The notes beneath the pieces are model-generated. The model had not been told where the DNA came from. It saw only the letters and a program-made list of their open reading frames with translations, and did no database searches. This document shows, piece after piece, positions 24,226-33,032 of a stretch of DNA of 64,000 nt. A program made the position numbers and the translations under genes. Where the stretch lies: NCBI GenBank assembly GCA_038239145.1, contig JBBSFB010000004.1:1-64000 (forward strand), read 5' to 3'. This stretch comes from PALSA-610 sp038239145. Its GTDB lineage: Bacteria > Actinomycetota > Acidimicrobiia > IMCC26256 > PALSA-610. Numbering within the stretch: the first letter of the stretch is position 1; the number at the start of each line of letters is the position of its first letter.

Positions 24226-26199
24226 ATGATCGAACTGAGTGCCGAAGAGGCGCGCGTGTTGGGCTGCCTCATGGAGAAGGCGGTCACCACCCCCGACAAC
24301 TATCCCTTGTCGGTCAACGCTCTCATCAACGCGTGCAACCAGAGCACGAACCGCGACCCGATCGTCGCCTACGACGAGAACACGGTCGAACGGGTGCTCG
24401 AGTCGCTGCGGGAGAAAGGTGTCTCCCGGCGGGTGCGGGCGACCGGTCAACGCGTCGTGAAGCACAAGCACGTCGTCGACGAAGCGCTGCAGCTCTCCGT
24501 CCCCGAGTTCACGGTGCTCGGTGTGTTGTTGCTGCGCGGTGCGCAGACTCCGGGTGAGCTGAAGCAACGCACCGAGCGCTGGCACAACTTTCGCTCGCTC
24601 GACGACCTCGAGGAGACGCTGCAGCGGTTCGCAGAGAAGGGTTACGTCCGCCAACTCGAACGCCGGCCCGGACACAAGGAATCGCGCTGGGTGACGTTGG
24701 TCACGCCCGACGCATCGTCCAACGCGGCGGCGCCGCGGTTCGTGGCGCCCGTATCGGCAGAGGCGCCGACGTCCGCGCGCCCGCCCGTCGTCGACGAACT
24801 GCCGGTGTTGGCAGAGCCGGAAGACCGCTCGCTCGAAGTGGGCAACCCGGCGACCGGCGAGCGGATCCGCAGCGTTGCCGTCACCGACGGGCGCGAGGTG
24901 GAACAGAAGGTCGAGCGGGCCCGACGGGCACAACCCGCATGGGCGGCACGTTCGTACGACGACCGGGCCGCGTGCGTGCGCGTGTTCCGCAACCTGCTCG
25001 AGGCCGAGGCCGACGAGTGCGCGCGCGTCACCACGAGCGAGGTCGGCAAGCCCATCTCGCAGTCGCGCGCCGAGGTGACCGCGGTCCTGGAACGGATCGA
25101 CTGGAATCTCGAGCACGTGGGTTCCGTGATCGCGGCGAGGGCCGTCACTCCTGCGGCCGAGGGATTGGTCGAGGAGCGCGTGACGCACGAGCCCGTTGGG
25201 CTGGTCGCGCACGTGAGCGCGTGGAACTACCCGTACTTCGTCGGGCTGAACACGGTCGTACCCGCGCTCCTGACCGGCAACGCGGTGCTCTACAAACCAT
25301 CGGAGCACGCGACGCTCACCGGTCTGCGGATCGTCGATCTGATGCACCGTTCCGGTATCCCGGTCGACGTCGTGCAAACGGTGGTCGGACGGGGTGCGGT
25401 GGGCGCGGCGCTCGTCGCGTGCGAGATCGACATGGTGTGTTTCACCGGTTCCTACGAGACCGGCAAACGCGTCGCGCGCGCCGTGGCTGATCGGCTCGTC
25501 CGGCTCCAGCTCGAGCTCGGAGGCAAGGACGGCGCGTACGTCGCCGACGACGTCGACGTCGAGACCGCGGCTTTCGCGGTCGCGGAAGGTGCGTTTTACA
25601 ACGGCGGACAATCGTGTTCGGCCATCGAGCGGGTCTACGTGCATGCCGCGATCTTCGATCGGTTCGTCGATGCCTTCGTCGACGTGGTGGGTGCGTACCG
25701 AACCGGTTCTCCGGACGACGAGCACACCGACATCGGTCCGCTGGCCCGGACCGAGCAGCTCGATGTGCTCGACGCTCAGATCGCCGACGCAGTTGCGAAG
25801 GGGGCACGGGTCGTGTGCGGCGGTGGCCGTATCGCACGCCCGGGTTCGTGGTTCGAGCCGACGGTGCTGGTCGACGTCGATCCGCGCATGAGCGTGATGC
25901 GCGACGAGACGTTCGGACCCGTCATCGGGATCCAGCGGGTGCGCGACGACGCCGAGGCGCGTACGTGTCTCGACGACACCGAGTTCGGGCTCGGCGCGTC
26001 GGTGTTCTCCGGGGATCGGGAGCGGGCGGAGCAGATCCTCAGCCGGCTCGACGTCGGCAACGCGTATTGGAACCGCTCGGACCGTTCGAGCGTCCGGCTC
26101 CCGTGGTCAGGACGTCGTCATTCCGGGCTGGGTGTCTCGATGTCGGAGTCGGGCGTACGCGCTTTCGTTCGCGAAAAGGCCTGGCACCTCGGCTCCTAG
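24226..26199 (+). CDS. DUF480 (YceH-like) domain fused to aldehyde dehydrogenase
   Basis: One 657-residue frame with two families. Residues 1-160 are a DUF480/UPF0502 protein, two winged-helix domains: SAEEARVLGCLMEKAVTTPDNYPLS, CNQSTNRDPIV, LSVPEFTVLGVLLLRGAQT, RSLDDLEETLQRF and KESRWVTL. Residues 163-200 are a Pro/Ala linker. Residues 205-657 are a full NAD(P)-dependent aldehyde dehydrogenase: NPATGERI, HVSAWNYPYFVGLN, FTGSYETGKRVA, LELGGKDGA (catalytic Glu430), GGQSCSAIERVYV (catalytic Cys464), DETFGPVIG and GRRHSGLG. It resembles succinate-semialdehyde type enzymes. No stop or frame change lies between the parts. DUF480 function is poorly defined; DNA binding is plausible. Confidence 0.85.
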   Translation: MIELSAEEARVLGCLMEKAVTTPDNYPLSVNALINACNQSTNRDPIVAYDENTVERVLESLREKGVSRRVRATGQRVVKHKHVVDEALQLSVPEFTVLGVLLLRGAQTPGELKQRTERWHNFRSLDDLEETLQRFAEKGYVRQLERRPGHKESRWVTLVTPDASSNAAAPRFVAPVSAEAPTSARPPVVDELPVLAEPEDRSLEVGNPATGERIRSVAVTDGREVEQKVERARRAQPAWAARSYDDRAACVRVFRNLLEAEADECARVTTSEVGKPISQSRAEVTAVLERIDWNLEHVGSVIAARAVTPAAEGLVEERVTHEPVGLVAHVSAWNYPYFVGLNTVVPALLTGNAVLYKPSEHATLTGLRIVDLMHRSGIPVDVVQTVVGRGAVGAALVACEIDMVCFTGSYETGKRVARAVADRLVRLQLELGGKDGAYVADDVDVETAAFAVAEGAFYNGGQSCSAIERVYVHAAIFDRFVDAFVDVVGAYRTGSPDDEHTDIGPLARTEQLDVLDAQIADAVAKGARVVCGGGRIARPGSWFEPTVLVDVDPRMSVMRDETFGPVIGIQRVRDDAEARTCLDDTEFGLGASVFSGDRERAEQILSRLDVGNAYWNRSDRSSVRLPWSGRRHSGLGVSMSESGVRAFVREKAWHLGS

Positions 26200-26238
26200 G
26201 GCAGCAATCGCCCGGCAGGTCGAGAATGCGAGCGCGCC

Positions 26239-27186
26239 CTACGGGGCGGTGTCGCTCGTCGAGTCGGGAGTGCCGATTACCGAGATCGGGGTCTCGCCGG
26301 GGAGCACCGAGACGGGTGTGTCGCCCGGGTTGGGCTGCGGCGGGTCGACCGTGACGGGGACGTCGGTTGTGCGCTGGTGCACCGGAACCGTCGCGTCGGT
26401 CTTCGGTGCGGGGACCGTCGTGCGAGGAGTGACGCTTTGGGCGGGACGCGCGGTCGGCGGAGTGGTCACCGGCGCGGCCGTGGTCGGCGTCGTCGGGGCC
26501 GGGTTGGGCTTGGCGACGGTCGTCGGCGGGGTCGTCGTCGACGGACCCTTGACCGAGATCGACCGGACCTGAATGTTCGTGCCCGCCGAGGCGGGCGAGT
26601 GCGACGCGTACGCCACGCCCGCGAACGCGGCCATACCGGCAGCCAGACCGGCGACGGGCAGGATTACCTTGCGCCGCAACAGCTCGCCGTGCAATCGGCG
26701 CGCCTCGGTCGGCGTGCAGCCGAGCACCTCGGCGATGCGTTCCTCGATCGTCGCCCGGTCGCGTCCGAGAGCTCCTGCCAGGGCGACGATGTCGACGCTG
26801 CGCAGGCTCAACGGGTCGCCCGGCGCCATGCTGCGGAGGCGGTGCACGATGTCGATGTAGCCACTGAGGACGTCGTCGATGTCGGGGCCGACCGGCGCCT
26901 CGATGTCGTCGACGAAGATGTTGCCGCCCGCGATGTGCAGCGGGACGCGCAGTGGGACGTGGGCGGTGAGGTCGTCGCCATAGCACTCGGCCAGCTGGGC
27001 ACAGACGTCGGCCGGGACCGACAGGTCGCCATGCTCGTACTTGCGCAGCTTCCCGGGAGTGGTGCCCGCGGCGGCGGCCGCTTTCTTGCGCTTCATCCCG
27101 CTCCGCTTGCGCGCCGCGAGGAGCAATGCACCCAGGCGTTGGGGAGGCATCGCATCGTCGAGGAGTAGTGCCACTACTTCACTCAT
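26239..27186 (-). CDS. Membrane-anchored HTH protein with Pro/Thr-rich exterior
   Basis: A 315-residue protein. Residues 15-60 form an XRE-like helix-turn-helix: QRLGALLLAARKRSGMKRKKAA and GTTPGKLRKYEHGDLSVPADV. A middle region (GDPLSLRSVDIVALAGALGRDRATIEERIAEVLG) may be another helical domain. One membrane segment follows, KVILPVAGLAAGMAAFAGVAY at about 175-195, and then 120 residues rich in Pro and Thr, ending outside the cell. The layout resembles RodZ or anti-sigma-like proteins: cytoplasmic DNA- or protein-binding head, one helix, extracytoplasmic stalk. The function is not known. The start ATG has a GGAG 8 nt upstream. Confidence 0.75.
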   Translation of the reverse strand: MSEVVALLLDDAMPPQRLGALLLAARKRSGMKRKKAAAAAGTTPGKLRKYEHGDLSVPADVCAQLAECYGDDLTAHVPLRVPLHIAGGNIFVDDIEAPVGPDIDDVLSGYIDIVHRLRSMAPGDPLSLRSVDIVALAGALGRDRATIEERIAEVLGCTPTEARRLHGELLRRKVILPVAGLAAGMAAFAGVAYASHSPASAGTNIQVRSISVKGPSTTTPPTTVAKPNPAPTTPTTAAPVTTPPTARPAQSVTPRTTVPAPKTDATVPVHQRTTDVPVTVDPPQPNPGDTPVSVLPGETPISVIGTPDSTSDTAP

Positions 27187-27280
27187 AGCCCGTCACTCCA
27201 CATGCCTCGCGCCACTGTCGGGTCTCTGATCGGCAAGCGGTCGGTCCCGGTCAAGGACAGATTGCCACTTCGCGTGAGAC

Positions 27281-28774
27281 CTAGGCCACTACTTCGGCAA
27301 AAGCGCCCCGATCCTGGCCGTCCGGGTCGTCGAGGAGCTCGCATTTGGCGTCGAAGCGCATCGTGGGCCGGCGGTCGAGGTCGTAGGCCGGCCAGGCCGG
27401 GATCCCCGGGTGCTGGGGGTCGCGGTCCCGGGCGAAGGCGATCCAGGCCCGGTGCATGGCGTCGGCGATGCCCTGGCGTTCTGGTCCGGTCCCCGTGAGC
27501 ATGTCGGCGCCTCTCCCGTCGAGCGTGTCGAATACGAACGGGATCTCGAGCGCATGGGTGGAGCGCAGGATGCCGCCGAAGACCGGGCTCTCGAAGGTGA
27601 ACAGATACGACCAGACGGGCGCGTGGGGGAGTTGGGCCTCGAGGAGCCGGATCGCCGGGATCCGGAACACACCGTCGGTCGCGAGCGCGAGCCACAGTTC
27701 CGCGGGCGTCGCGTCGGGCCGGCGGGCGCGGTAGCCCTCGAGCACCGCCGGACCCCCAGGACCGAACGCAGCCGCGAGCCGGGTGCGGATCCCGTCGTCG
27801 TCGAGCGTTCCCATCTCGGGGTCGGCGAGGGTGAACAGCGTCATCTCCGTCGCGTTGGTGCCCGCGAGCACGCGCACGTCCTCGGCATTGCCGCTCCGGA
27901 TCGCCTCGAGCGGCGACTCGAGGAGCACCGTCTCGTCGATGACCGGTTGGAACGGCAACGAGGCGACACCGTCCTCGCGAAAGTTTGGCTGCGCGGCGAG
28001 GATCTCGTCCGTCGTCGCTGCGAGAAGCGCGGCCGTGTCGCCCGCGCGCACACCGAGATTGGTGACGATGCGCTGCGCGACGCCCGTCGCCTGCTCGCGT
28101 GTCGAGACCCAGGAGGCCGCGCCGCTCTCCAAGATGGCGCCGCCGAACAGGCCGCGCGCGCTCGGCGCACCCAGGAGCGTGCCCACGCTCGCGGCGCCGG
28201 CCGACTCACCGAAGATCGTTACCTGCTCGGGGTCGCCGCCGAAGGCGGCGATGCAATCGCGCACCCACTCGAGCGCAGCGATCTGGTCGGCGATGCCCGC
28301 ATTGCCTGCGCCCGCGAACTCGCCGTCGAAGAGATCGGCGAGGTGCAGGAAACCGAACGGTCCGAGGCGGTAGTTGAGCGTGACGACGACGACGTCGCCG
28401 TTGTTGGCGAAGTTGGTGCCGTCGTACCAAGGCGTGTCGCCCGCGCCCCAGATGAATGCGCCACCGTGGATCCACACGAGCACGGGCCGGCTGGCATCGT
28501 CACACGCAGGTGTCCACACGTTGAGATAGAGGCTGTCTTCGCTGTACGCCGGCTGCGACTCGCCCATCAGCTTTGCGAGCGCGAACTCGGTCTGGGCCGA
28601 CTGCGCCGAGAACGACGTGGCGTCGCGGGTTCCGGGCCAGGAATTCTCTCGTTGCGGCAGTTGCCATCGCAACGCGCCGACGGGCGGAGCCGCGTACGGG
28701 ATGCCCCGGAACACGTGCACGCCGTCGCGTTCGAAGCCTTCGACCTTGCCGCTGCGGGTCTCCACTATCGCCAT
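27281..28774 (-). CDS. Type B carboxylesterase
   Basis: A 497-residue alpha/beta hydrolase of the carboxylesterase/acetylcholinesterase group. The N-terminus TRSGKVEGFERDGVHVFRGIPYA is typical. The oxyanion hole is PVLVWIHGGAF, the nucleophile elbow TIFGESAGAAS with Ser at about residue 191, the acid region NATEMTLF and the His in STHALEIPFVF. SEDSLYLNVWTP also fits. No signal peptide, so it acts inside. Natural substrate unknown; esters of hydrophobic acids are likely. It follows the enoyl-CoA hydratase gene by 19 bp but has its own TATCCT box. Confidence 0.9.
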   Translation of the reverse strand: MAIVETRSGKVEGFERDGVHVFRGIPYAAPPVGALRWQLPQRENSWPGTRDATSFSAQSAQTEFALAKLMGESQPAYSEDSLYLNVWTPACDDASRPVLVWIHGGAFIWGAGDTPWYDGTNFANNGDVVVVTLNYRLGPFGFLHLADLFDGEFAGAGNAGIADQIAALEWVRDCIAAFGGDPEQVTIFGESAGAASVGTLLGAPSARGLFGGAILESGAASWVSTREQATGVAQRIVTNLGVRAGDTAALLAATTDEILAAQPNFREDGVASLPFQPVIDETVLLESPLEAIRSGNAEDVRVLAGTNATEMTLFTLADPEMGTLDDDGIRTRLAAAFGPGGPAVLEGYRARRPDATPAELWLALATDGVFRIPAIRLLEAQLPHAPVWSYLFTFESPVFGGILRSTHALEIPFVFDTLDGRGADMLTGTGPERQGIADAMHRAWIAFARDRDPQHPGIPAWPAYDLDRRPTMRFDAKCELLDDPDGQDRGAFAEVVA

Positions 28775-28780
28775 GGCGGC

Positions 28781-28786
28781 AGGATA
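28781..28786 (-). promoter_or_regulatory. -10 box (TATCCT) of carboxylesterase gene
   Basis: Minus strand TATCCT, 6 nt, then ATG 28774; lies in the 19-bp gap after the hydratase stop. Confidence 0.48.
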
Positions 28787-28793
28787 TCCGGGG

Positions 28794-29576
28794 CTACAGC
28801 TTGGAGAAATCGGGCTCCCGCTTCTCCAAGAACGCGGTGATTGCCTCCATGTTCGCGGGCTGCCCGATCATCCCGGTGAATGCCACGTCTTCCCGGGCCC
28901 GGGCCGCGCGCACGGCGTCGATGCGGGCTTCGACCACGATGCGTTTGGTCGCACTCAGCGACGCGACGGGCATCGTGGCGATGCGCCGGGCGATGTCCAT
29001 CGCCTCCGGCATCAGGGCGTCGGGTTCGACCGCGCGCAACGCGAGTCCGCACTCAACCGCCTCGTCGGCCGTGATCCAGTCGCCGGTGTAGAGCTTCAGC
29101 GCGGCGCGCTGGTTGCCCATCACGACGGGCATCAACAAGCTGCCCGCGGCTTCGGGCACGACGCCGAGCGGGACGAACGGTGCCCGCAATCGCGCGGTTG
29201 TGGAGATGATCGCGAGGTCGACGTGCAGCAGCAGCGTCATGCCGATGCCGACGCCGATTCCGTTGACCGCCGCGATCACCGGTTTGCCGAACGCGGCGAG
29301 CGTGTCGAGGAAGTGGGGGAACCCGGGTCCGGCGTCGCCGAAGTCGTTGCGCTCGCTTGCGCTGAGGCGACCCATCTCGCCGAGATCCTGACCCGCGGAG
29401 AACGCGCGCCCGGTGCCGGTGATAACGACGCAAGCGACGTCGTTGCTCGCTTCCGCGTCCTCGAGCGCGGCGCCGGCGGTGTGGTACAGCTCGTCGTTGA
29501 ACGCGTTCAGCGCTTCCGGGCGGTTGATCGTGAGCACGCGCACGCGCGCGTCGTCGGCGACTTCCAGCATGGCCAT
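28794..29576 (-). CDS. Enoyl-CoA hydratase/isomerase
   Basis: A 260-residue crotonase-family protein that adds water to 2-enoyl-CoA or isomerises it. RVRVLTINRPEALNAF opens the fold; AFSAGQDLGEM and VNGIGVGIGMTLLLHVDLAI give the oxyanion hole; FVPLGVVPEAAGSLLMPVVMG contains the catalytic Glu region. The C-terminal helix has KREPDFSKL. The gene starts 3 bp after the PhyH stop, so the pair is co-transcribed. Position between ACADs and a thiolase fits beta-oxidation, but it is not part of the same operon. Confidence 0.88.
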   Translation of the reverse strand: MAMLEVADDARVRVLTINRPEALNAFNDELYHTAGAALEDAEASNDVACVVITGTGRAFSAGQDLGEMGRLSASERNDFGDAGPGFPHFLDTLAAFGKPVIAAVNGIGVGIGMTLLLHVDLAIISTTARLRAPFVPLGVVPEAAGSLLMPVVMGNQRAALKLYTGDWITADEAVECGLALRAVEPDALMPEAMDIARRIATMPVASLSATKRIVVEARIDAVRAARAREDVAFTGMIGQPANMEAITAFLEKREPDFSKL

Positions 29577-29579
29577 GGT

Positions 29580-30413
29580 TCAGATCCCGTCGAAGACGAC
29601 GGCGGTCGAGCCGTCACCGAGCAGCAGCCGGTCGGGCGACTGCTTGTTGATGTGTCCGATCAGCATGTTGTAGACGCCGTAGCCGACCAGCTCGCGCAGG
29701 CGAGGGTCGAACGTCTGCACCTTCTCCCGGGAGAGCCCGAGCTGTTGGTTCTCCTGCTGGCGGATGTAGCCCGCGCAGTAGTTCATGGCGATGCCGACGC
29801 GGGGCGCGGCGGTCGTGTTCGCGCCGCCGCCGTGCCACAGGCTGCCGTGCCACACGAGCACCGATCCCTTCGGCATCTCGGCCGCGATCGATTCGTACTC
29901 GGCGCCGTAGTCGGGGCTGTGGTCGGAGAGGTGGGTTCCCGGGATGAGGCGCGTCGCACCGTTGGCCTCGGTGAAGTCGGTGAGCGCCCACATCGAGTTG
30001 CAGACCGTCGGTGGGTGCGGCTTCGGGAGCGGGATGAGTTGGTCGTCGGCGTGGATGGGCTGGGCGATCTCGCCGGGCAGGATGTCGATCGACGACAGCG
30101 ACGAGATGATGCAACCGGGATCGAGCACCCGTTCCACGATCGGGAGGACGTGTTCGTGCACCGGGACCCGTTGCCACAGGTCGTCGTACGCGAGCAGGTT
30201 GTACACCCGCAGCGTCTGGTGCCCCTCGAACGAGTTGGGTGCAGGCTGAACGTCGAAAGAGCGCTCGAGTCGTGCCAACGACTCGCTGAGCTCGTCGACC
30301 AGGTCCGGCTCGATCGCGTTCTCGACGATCGTGTAGCCGTGCTCGGCGACCTCCCGTACGTGCAGGTCGGTATCGATCCCCGTCGACCCTTGATTCCCGG
30401 TGGAGTCGGCCAT
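29580..30413 (-). CDS. Phytanoyl-CoA dioxygenase (PhyH) family protein
   Basis: A 277-residue Fe(II)/2-oxoglutarate dioxygenase. Iron ligands are in PIHADDQLIP (His and Asp) and in SLWHGGGAN (distal His), with Arg in PRVGIAMNYCA for 2-oxoglutarate. ATRLIPGTHLSD is also characteristic. PhyH enzymes hydroxylate phytanoyl-CoA and many other small molecules. An ATG at 30434 is in frame, but ATG 30413 is preferred because TAGTTT lies 7 nt before it and the extra residues (MGDSLTG) are not conserved-looking. It is divergent from the gamma-carbonic anhydrase-like gene with 19 bp between. Confidence 0.83.
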   Translation of the reverse strand: MADSTGNQGSTGIDTDLHVREVAEHGYTIVENAIEPDLVDELSESLARLERSFDVQPAPNSFEGHQTLRVYNLLAYDDLWQRVPVHEHVLPIVERVLDPGCIISSLSSIDILPGEIAQPIHADDQLIPLPKPHPPTVCNSMWALTDFTEANGATRLIPGTHLSDHSPDYGAEYESIAAEMPKGSVLVWHGSLWHGGGANTTAAPRVGIAMNYCAGYIRQQENQQLGLSREKVQTFDPRLRELVGYGVYNMLIGHINKQSPDRLLLGDGSTAVVFDGI

Positions 30414-30420
30414 TCCCGTC

Positions 30421-30426
30421 AAACTA
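30421..30426 (-). promoter_or_regulatory. -10 box (TAGTTT) of PhyH-hydratase operon
   Basis: Minus strand TAGTTT, 7 nt, ATG 30413; favours this ATG over 30434. Confidence 0.5.
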
Positions 30427-30432
30427 TCGCCC

Positions 30433-30951
30433 ATGAGCCTCTACGCCCTCGGCGACATCGAGCCCCGGATCGACCCCGATGCCTTCGTGCATCCGGATTG
30501 CACGATCATCGGAAACGTCGTGATCGGACCGGGCTCGACGATCTGGCCCCAGGCCGTGCTGCGGGGTGACCAGAGCCGGATCGTGGTGGGCGCGCGGACC
30601 AGCGTGCAGGATGGCGCGGTGCTCCACTGCACGCGGGAGCTGGAGACGATCGTCGGCGACGACTGCACGATCGGGCACCTCGCGCACCTCGAGGGCTGCA
30701 CCGTCGAGGACGGTGCGCTCATCGGGACCGGTTCGATCGTGTTGCACCGAGCGCTCGTACGCACGGGCGCGCTCGTCGGCGCGGGCGCGGTCGTGCCGAA
30801 CGGCATGGAGGTGCCGAGCGGTGCCATGGCCCTCGGTGTGCCCGCCAAGCTGCGCGAGGGCGCGGTGAAGCCCGAGCAGGTCACGTTTCCCGCGCAGGAG
30901 TACGTGCGCAAATGGCAGCGATATCGTGCTGAGTTGCGCCGGATCGATTGA
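30433..30951 (+). CDS. Gamma-carbonic anhydrase-like hexapeptide protein
   Basis: A 172-residue left-handed beta-helix protein. Hexapeptide turns run through CTIIGNVVIGPGSTIWPQAVLRGD, and the metal His pattern is present: VLHC (first His) and TIGHLAHLEGC (second and third). This matches the Cam/YrdA/PaaY group, some of which are zinc carbonic anhydrases while others are thioesterases or of unknown role. The C-terminal helix PAQEYVRKWQRYRAELRRI is typical of YrdA-like proteins. No clear TANNNT box sits before ATG 30433. Confidence 0.83.
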   Translation: MSLYALGDIEPRIDPDAFVHPDCTIIGNVVIGPGSTIWPQAVLRGDQSRIVVGARTSVQDGAVLHCTRELETIVGDDCTIGHLAHLEGCTVEDGALIGTGSIVLHRALVRTGALVGAGAVVPNGMEVPSGAMALGVPAKLREGAVKPEQVTFPAQEYVRKWQRYRAELRRID

Positions 30952-30986
30952 AGACGCCGGCGAGCGGAGACCCCGACGCGCGGGAC

Positions 30987-31688
30987 CTAGACGTTCGCGC
31001 CGACGACGCGGCCGATGCCGTACGTCAGCAGCATCGACAGCACCGACAACGTGACGACCCGTAGCGCCGCTCGGCTCCTGGGCGCGCCCCCGAGCTGCGC
31101 CCCGAGCGCGCCAAGCCCGAGGAGCCCGAGGACCGTGACGCCGGCAGTCACGCCGATGCGGATGCTCTTGGCCGAGAGCGACATCGCGAACACCGGTATG
31201 AGTGCGCCGAGCGTGAACGCGGCCACCGACGCGAGCGCGGCTTGCAGTGGACGCGCGGTCACGACCTCGGAGATGCCGAGCTCATCGCGTGCGTGCGCGC
31301 CGACCGCGTCGTGGGTCATGAGCTGATCGGCGACGAGGCGGGCGAGGCCGGGCTCCACCCCGCGACCCTCATAGATCTTGGCCAACTCGCCAAGCTCAGC
31401 GGTCCGGTCTTCGGCGATGGCGTTGGCTTCGACCCGGAGATCGGCCTGCTCGGCGTCGCGTTGGGCGCTGACCGAGATGTACTCGCCCACGGCCATCGAC
31501 ATGGCCCCGGCTACGAGGCCGGCGAGACCGGCAGTGACCAGTGCGGAGCGAGACGCATTCGCGGCCGCGACGCCGATGACGAGACCCGCCACCGACAAGA
31601 TGCCATCGTTCGCACCGAGGATCGCGGCCCGCAACCAACCGGTCCGGCCACTCCTGTGATCCTCGGCGACGTGCGCAGCGACAGCCAC
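30987..31688 (-). CDS. VIT/CCC1-family Fe/Mn transporter-like protein
   Basis: A 233-residue membrane protein of the VIT1/Ccc1 family, which moves Fe2+ or Mn2+ out of the cytoplasm. Five membrane segments are visible. The conserved start RAAILGANDGILSVAGLVIGV and AGAMSMAVGEYISVSAQRD (metal-binding Asp, Met, Glu) are clear. The cytoplasmic region with AELGELAKIYEGRGVEPGLA corresponds to the metal-binding domain that collects ions in plant VIT1. GTG 31688 is preceded by TAACGT. It is convergent with the carbonic anhydrase-like gene. Confidence 0.87.
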   Translation of the reverse strand: MAVAAHVAEDHRSGRTGWLRAAILGANDGILSVAGLVIGVAAANASRSALVTAGLAGLVAGAMSMAVGEYISVSAQRDAEQADLRVEANAIAEDRTAELGELAKIYEGRGVEPGLARLVADQLMTHDAVGAHARDELGISEVVTARPLQAALASVAAFTLGALIPVFAMSLSAKSIRIGVTAGVTVLGLLGLGALGAQLGGAPRSRAALRVVTLSVLSMLLTYGIGRVVGANV

Positions 31689-31694
31689 GGATTC

Positions 31695-31700
31695 ACGTTA
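31695..31700 (-). promoter_or_regulatory. -10 box (TAACGT) of VIT-family gene
   Basis: Minus strand TAACGT, then 6 nt, then GTG 31688. Confidence 0.48.
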
Positions 31701-31785
31701 CCGGCATTCGCGGGAATTCCCCTTCCACGACTAGCGTGCGCCCCCGCCGCTCGTCGTGGCGCCATTCGTGATCCGGAGGGGAACA

Positions 31786-32985
31786 ATGCCCGAAGCAGTC
31801 ATCGTCGCAACCGCCCGCACGCCGATCGGTCGTGCGAACAAGGGCTCCCTCATCGAGTGCAGGCCCGACGACCTCTCGGCGCTGATCATCCAGGCCGTGC
31901 TGGCCAAGGCGCCCGGGCTCGACCCGTCCCAGGTCGAAGACGTGATCTGGGGCTGTGGTCAACCCGCGGGCGAGGCCGGCACGAACATCGCGAGGGTCGC
32001 GTCGTTGCTCGCCGGTGTCGACTCGCCCGGTGTGACCGTGAATCGTTACTGCTCGTCGTCGTTGCAGACCATCCGAATGGCTGCGCACGCGATCAAGGCC
32101 GGCGAAGGCGACGCGTTCATCTCCGGCGGGGTCGAGACCGTCAGCCGGTTCATGAACGGCATGGCCGACGGTGGCCCGGTGAACGAGAAGTTCGCCGCGG
32201 CGCGGGAGCGGACCAAGTTGCGCTCCGAGGGCGGCCAGCCACCCTGGACGCCGGGCACCGGTCTCGCCGACGTGTACATCGCAATGGGCTTCACCGCCGA
32301 GAACGTGGCCGAGGCCGAGAACGTCAGCCGGGAGGAGATGGACGAGTACGCCGCCCGCTCGCAGCAGCTCGCGGTGGAGTTCCAGGAGAACGGGTTCTTC
32401 GATCGAGAGATCACGCCGGTCACGCTGGCCGACGGTACGGTGGTCTCCAAGGACGACGGGCCCCGCGCCGGCACCACGGTCGAGAAGCTTTCGACGCTGA
32501 AGCCGGTATTCCGCCCCGATGGCAAGGTCACGGCCGGCAATGCCTGCCCCTTGAACGACGGTGCTGCGGCGGTGATCGTGATGAGCGACACGAAGGCCAA
32601 GGAGCTCGGCATCACGCCGCTCGCGCGCATCATCGCTTCCGGGGTCAGCCCCATCAACCCCGAGATCATGGGTCTTGGCCCGATCGAGGCGTGCCGCCAG
32701 GCGCTGAAGCGGGCGAACATGACCATCGACGACATCGACCTCGTCGAGATCAACGAGGCGTTCGCCGCGCAGGTGGTGCCGAGCGCCAAGCACCTCGGGA
32801 TCCCGCTCGAGAAGCTGAATGTCCACGGCGGCGCCATCGCCCTCGGTCACCCGTTCGGCATGACCGGGGCCCGCATCATGACCACGCTCATCAACGGGCT
32901 CCAGACCGAGGACAAGCGCTTCGGCATGGAGTCGATGTGCGTCGGCGGCGGCCAGGGCATGGCCATGATCATCGAGCGTTTGTAG
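31786..32985 (+). CDS. Acetyl-CoA C-acyltransferase (thiolase)
   Basis: A 399-residue thiolase that splits 3-ketoacyl-CoA in beta-oxidation. The active-site Cys is in VNRYCSSSLQTIRMAAHAI, the His in INEAFAAQ region and GGAIALGHPFGMTGAR, and the second Cys in MCVGGGQGMAMIIERL. PRTPIGRANKGSL at the N-terminus is standard. A strong ribosome site, GGAGGGGAACA, precedes ATG 31786, unlike most genes here. A TAGCGT hexamer at 31732 could be its -10 with a normal leader of about 45 nt. Confidence 0.92.
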   Translation: MPEAVIVATARTPIGRANKGSLIECRPDDLSALIIQAVLAKAPGLDPSQVEDVIWGCGQPAGEAGTNIARVASLLAGVDSPGVTVNRYCSSSLQTIRMAAHAIKAGEGDAFISGGVETVSRFMNGMADGGPVNEKFAAARERTKLRSEGGQPPWTPGTGLADVYIAMGFTAENVAEAENVSREEMDEYAARSQQLAVEFQENGFFDREITPVTLADGTVVSKDDGPRAGTTVEKLSTLKPVFRPDGKVTAGNACPLNDGAAAVIVMSDTKAKELGITPLARIIASGVSPINPEIMGLGPIEACRQALKRANMTIDDIDLVEINEAFAAQVVPSAKHLGIPLEKLNVHGGAIALGHPFGMTGARIMTTLINGLQTEDKRFGMESMCVGGGQGMAMIIERL

Positions 32986-33032
32986 CGCGCTCGAGTATCA
33001 GGGTTGATCCCGTCAGCCGACACAACGACTGG

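Noticed and set aside
27187..27280. TTGACC (minus strand) as -35 of the HTH gene
   Set aside because: No matching -10 hexamer was found at 16-19 bp spacing, so it is not listed as a promoter.
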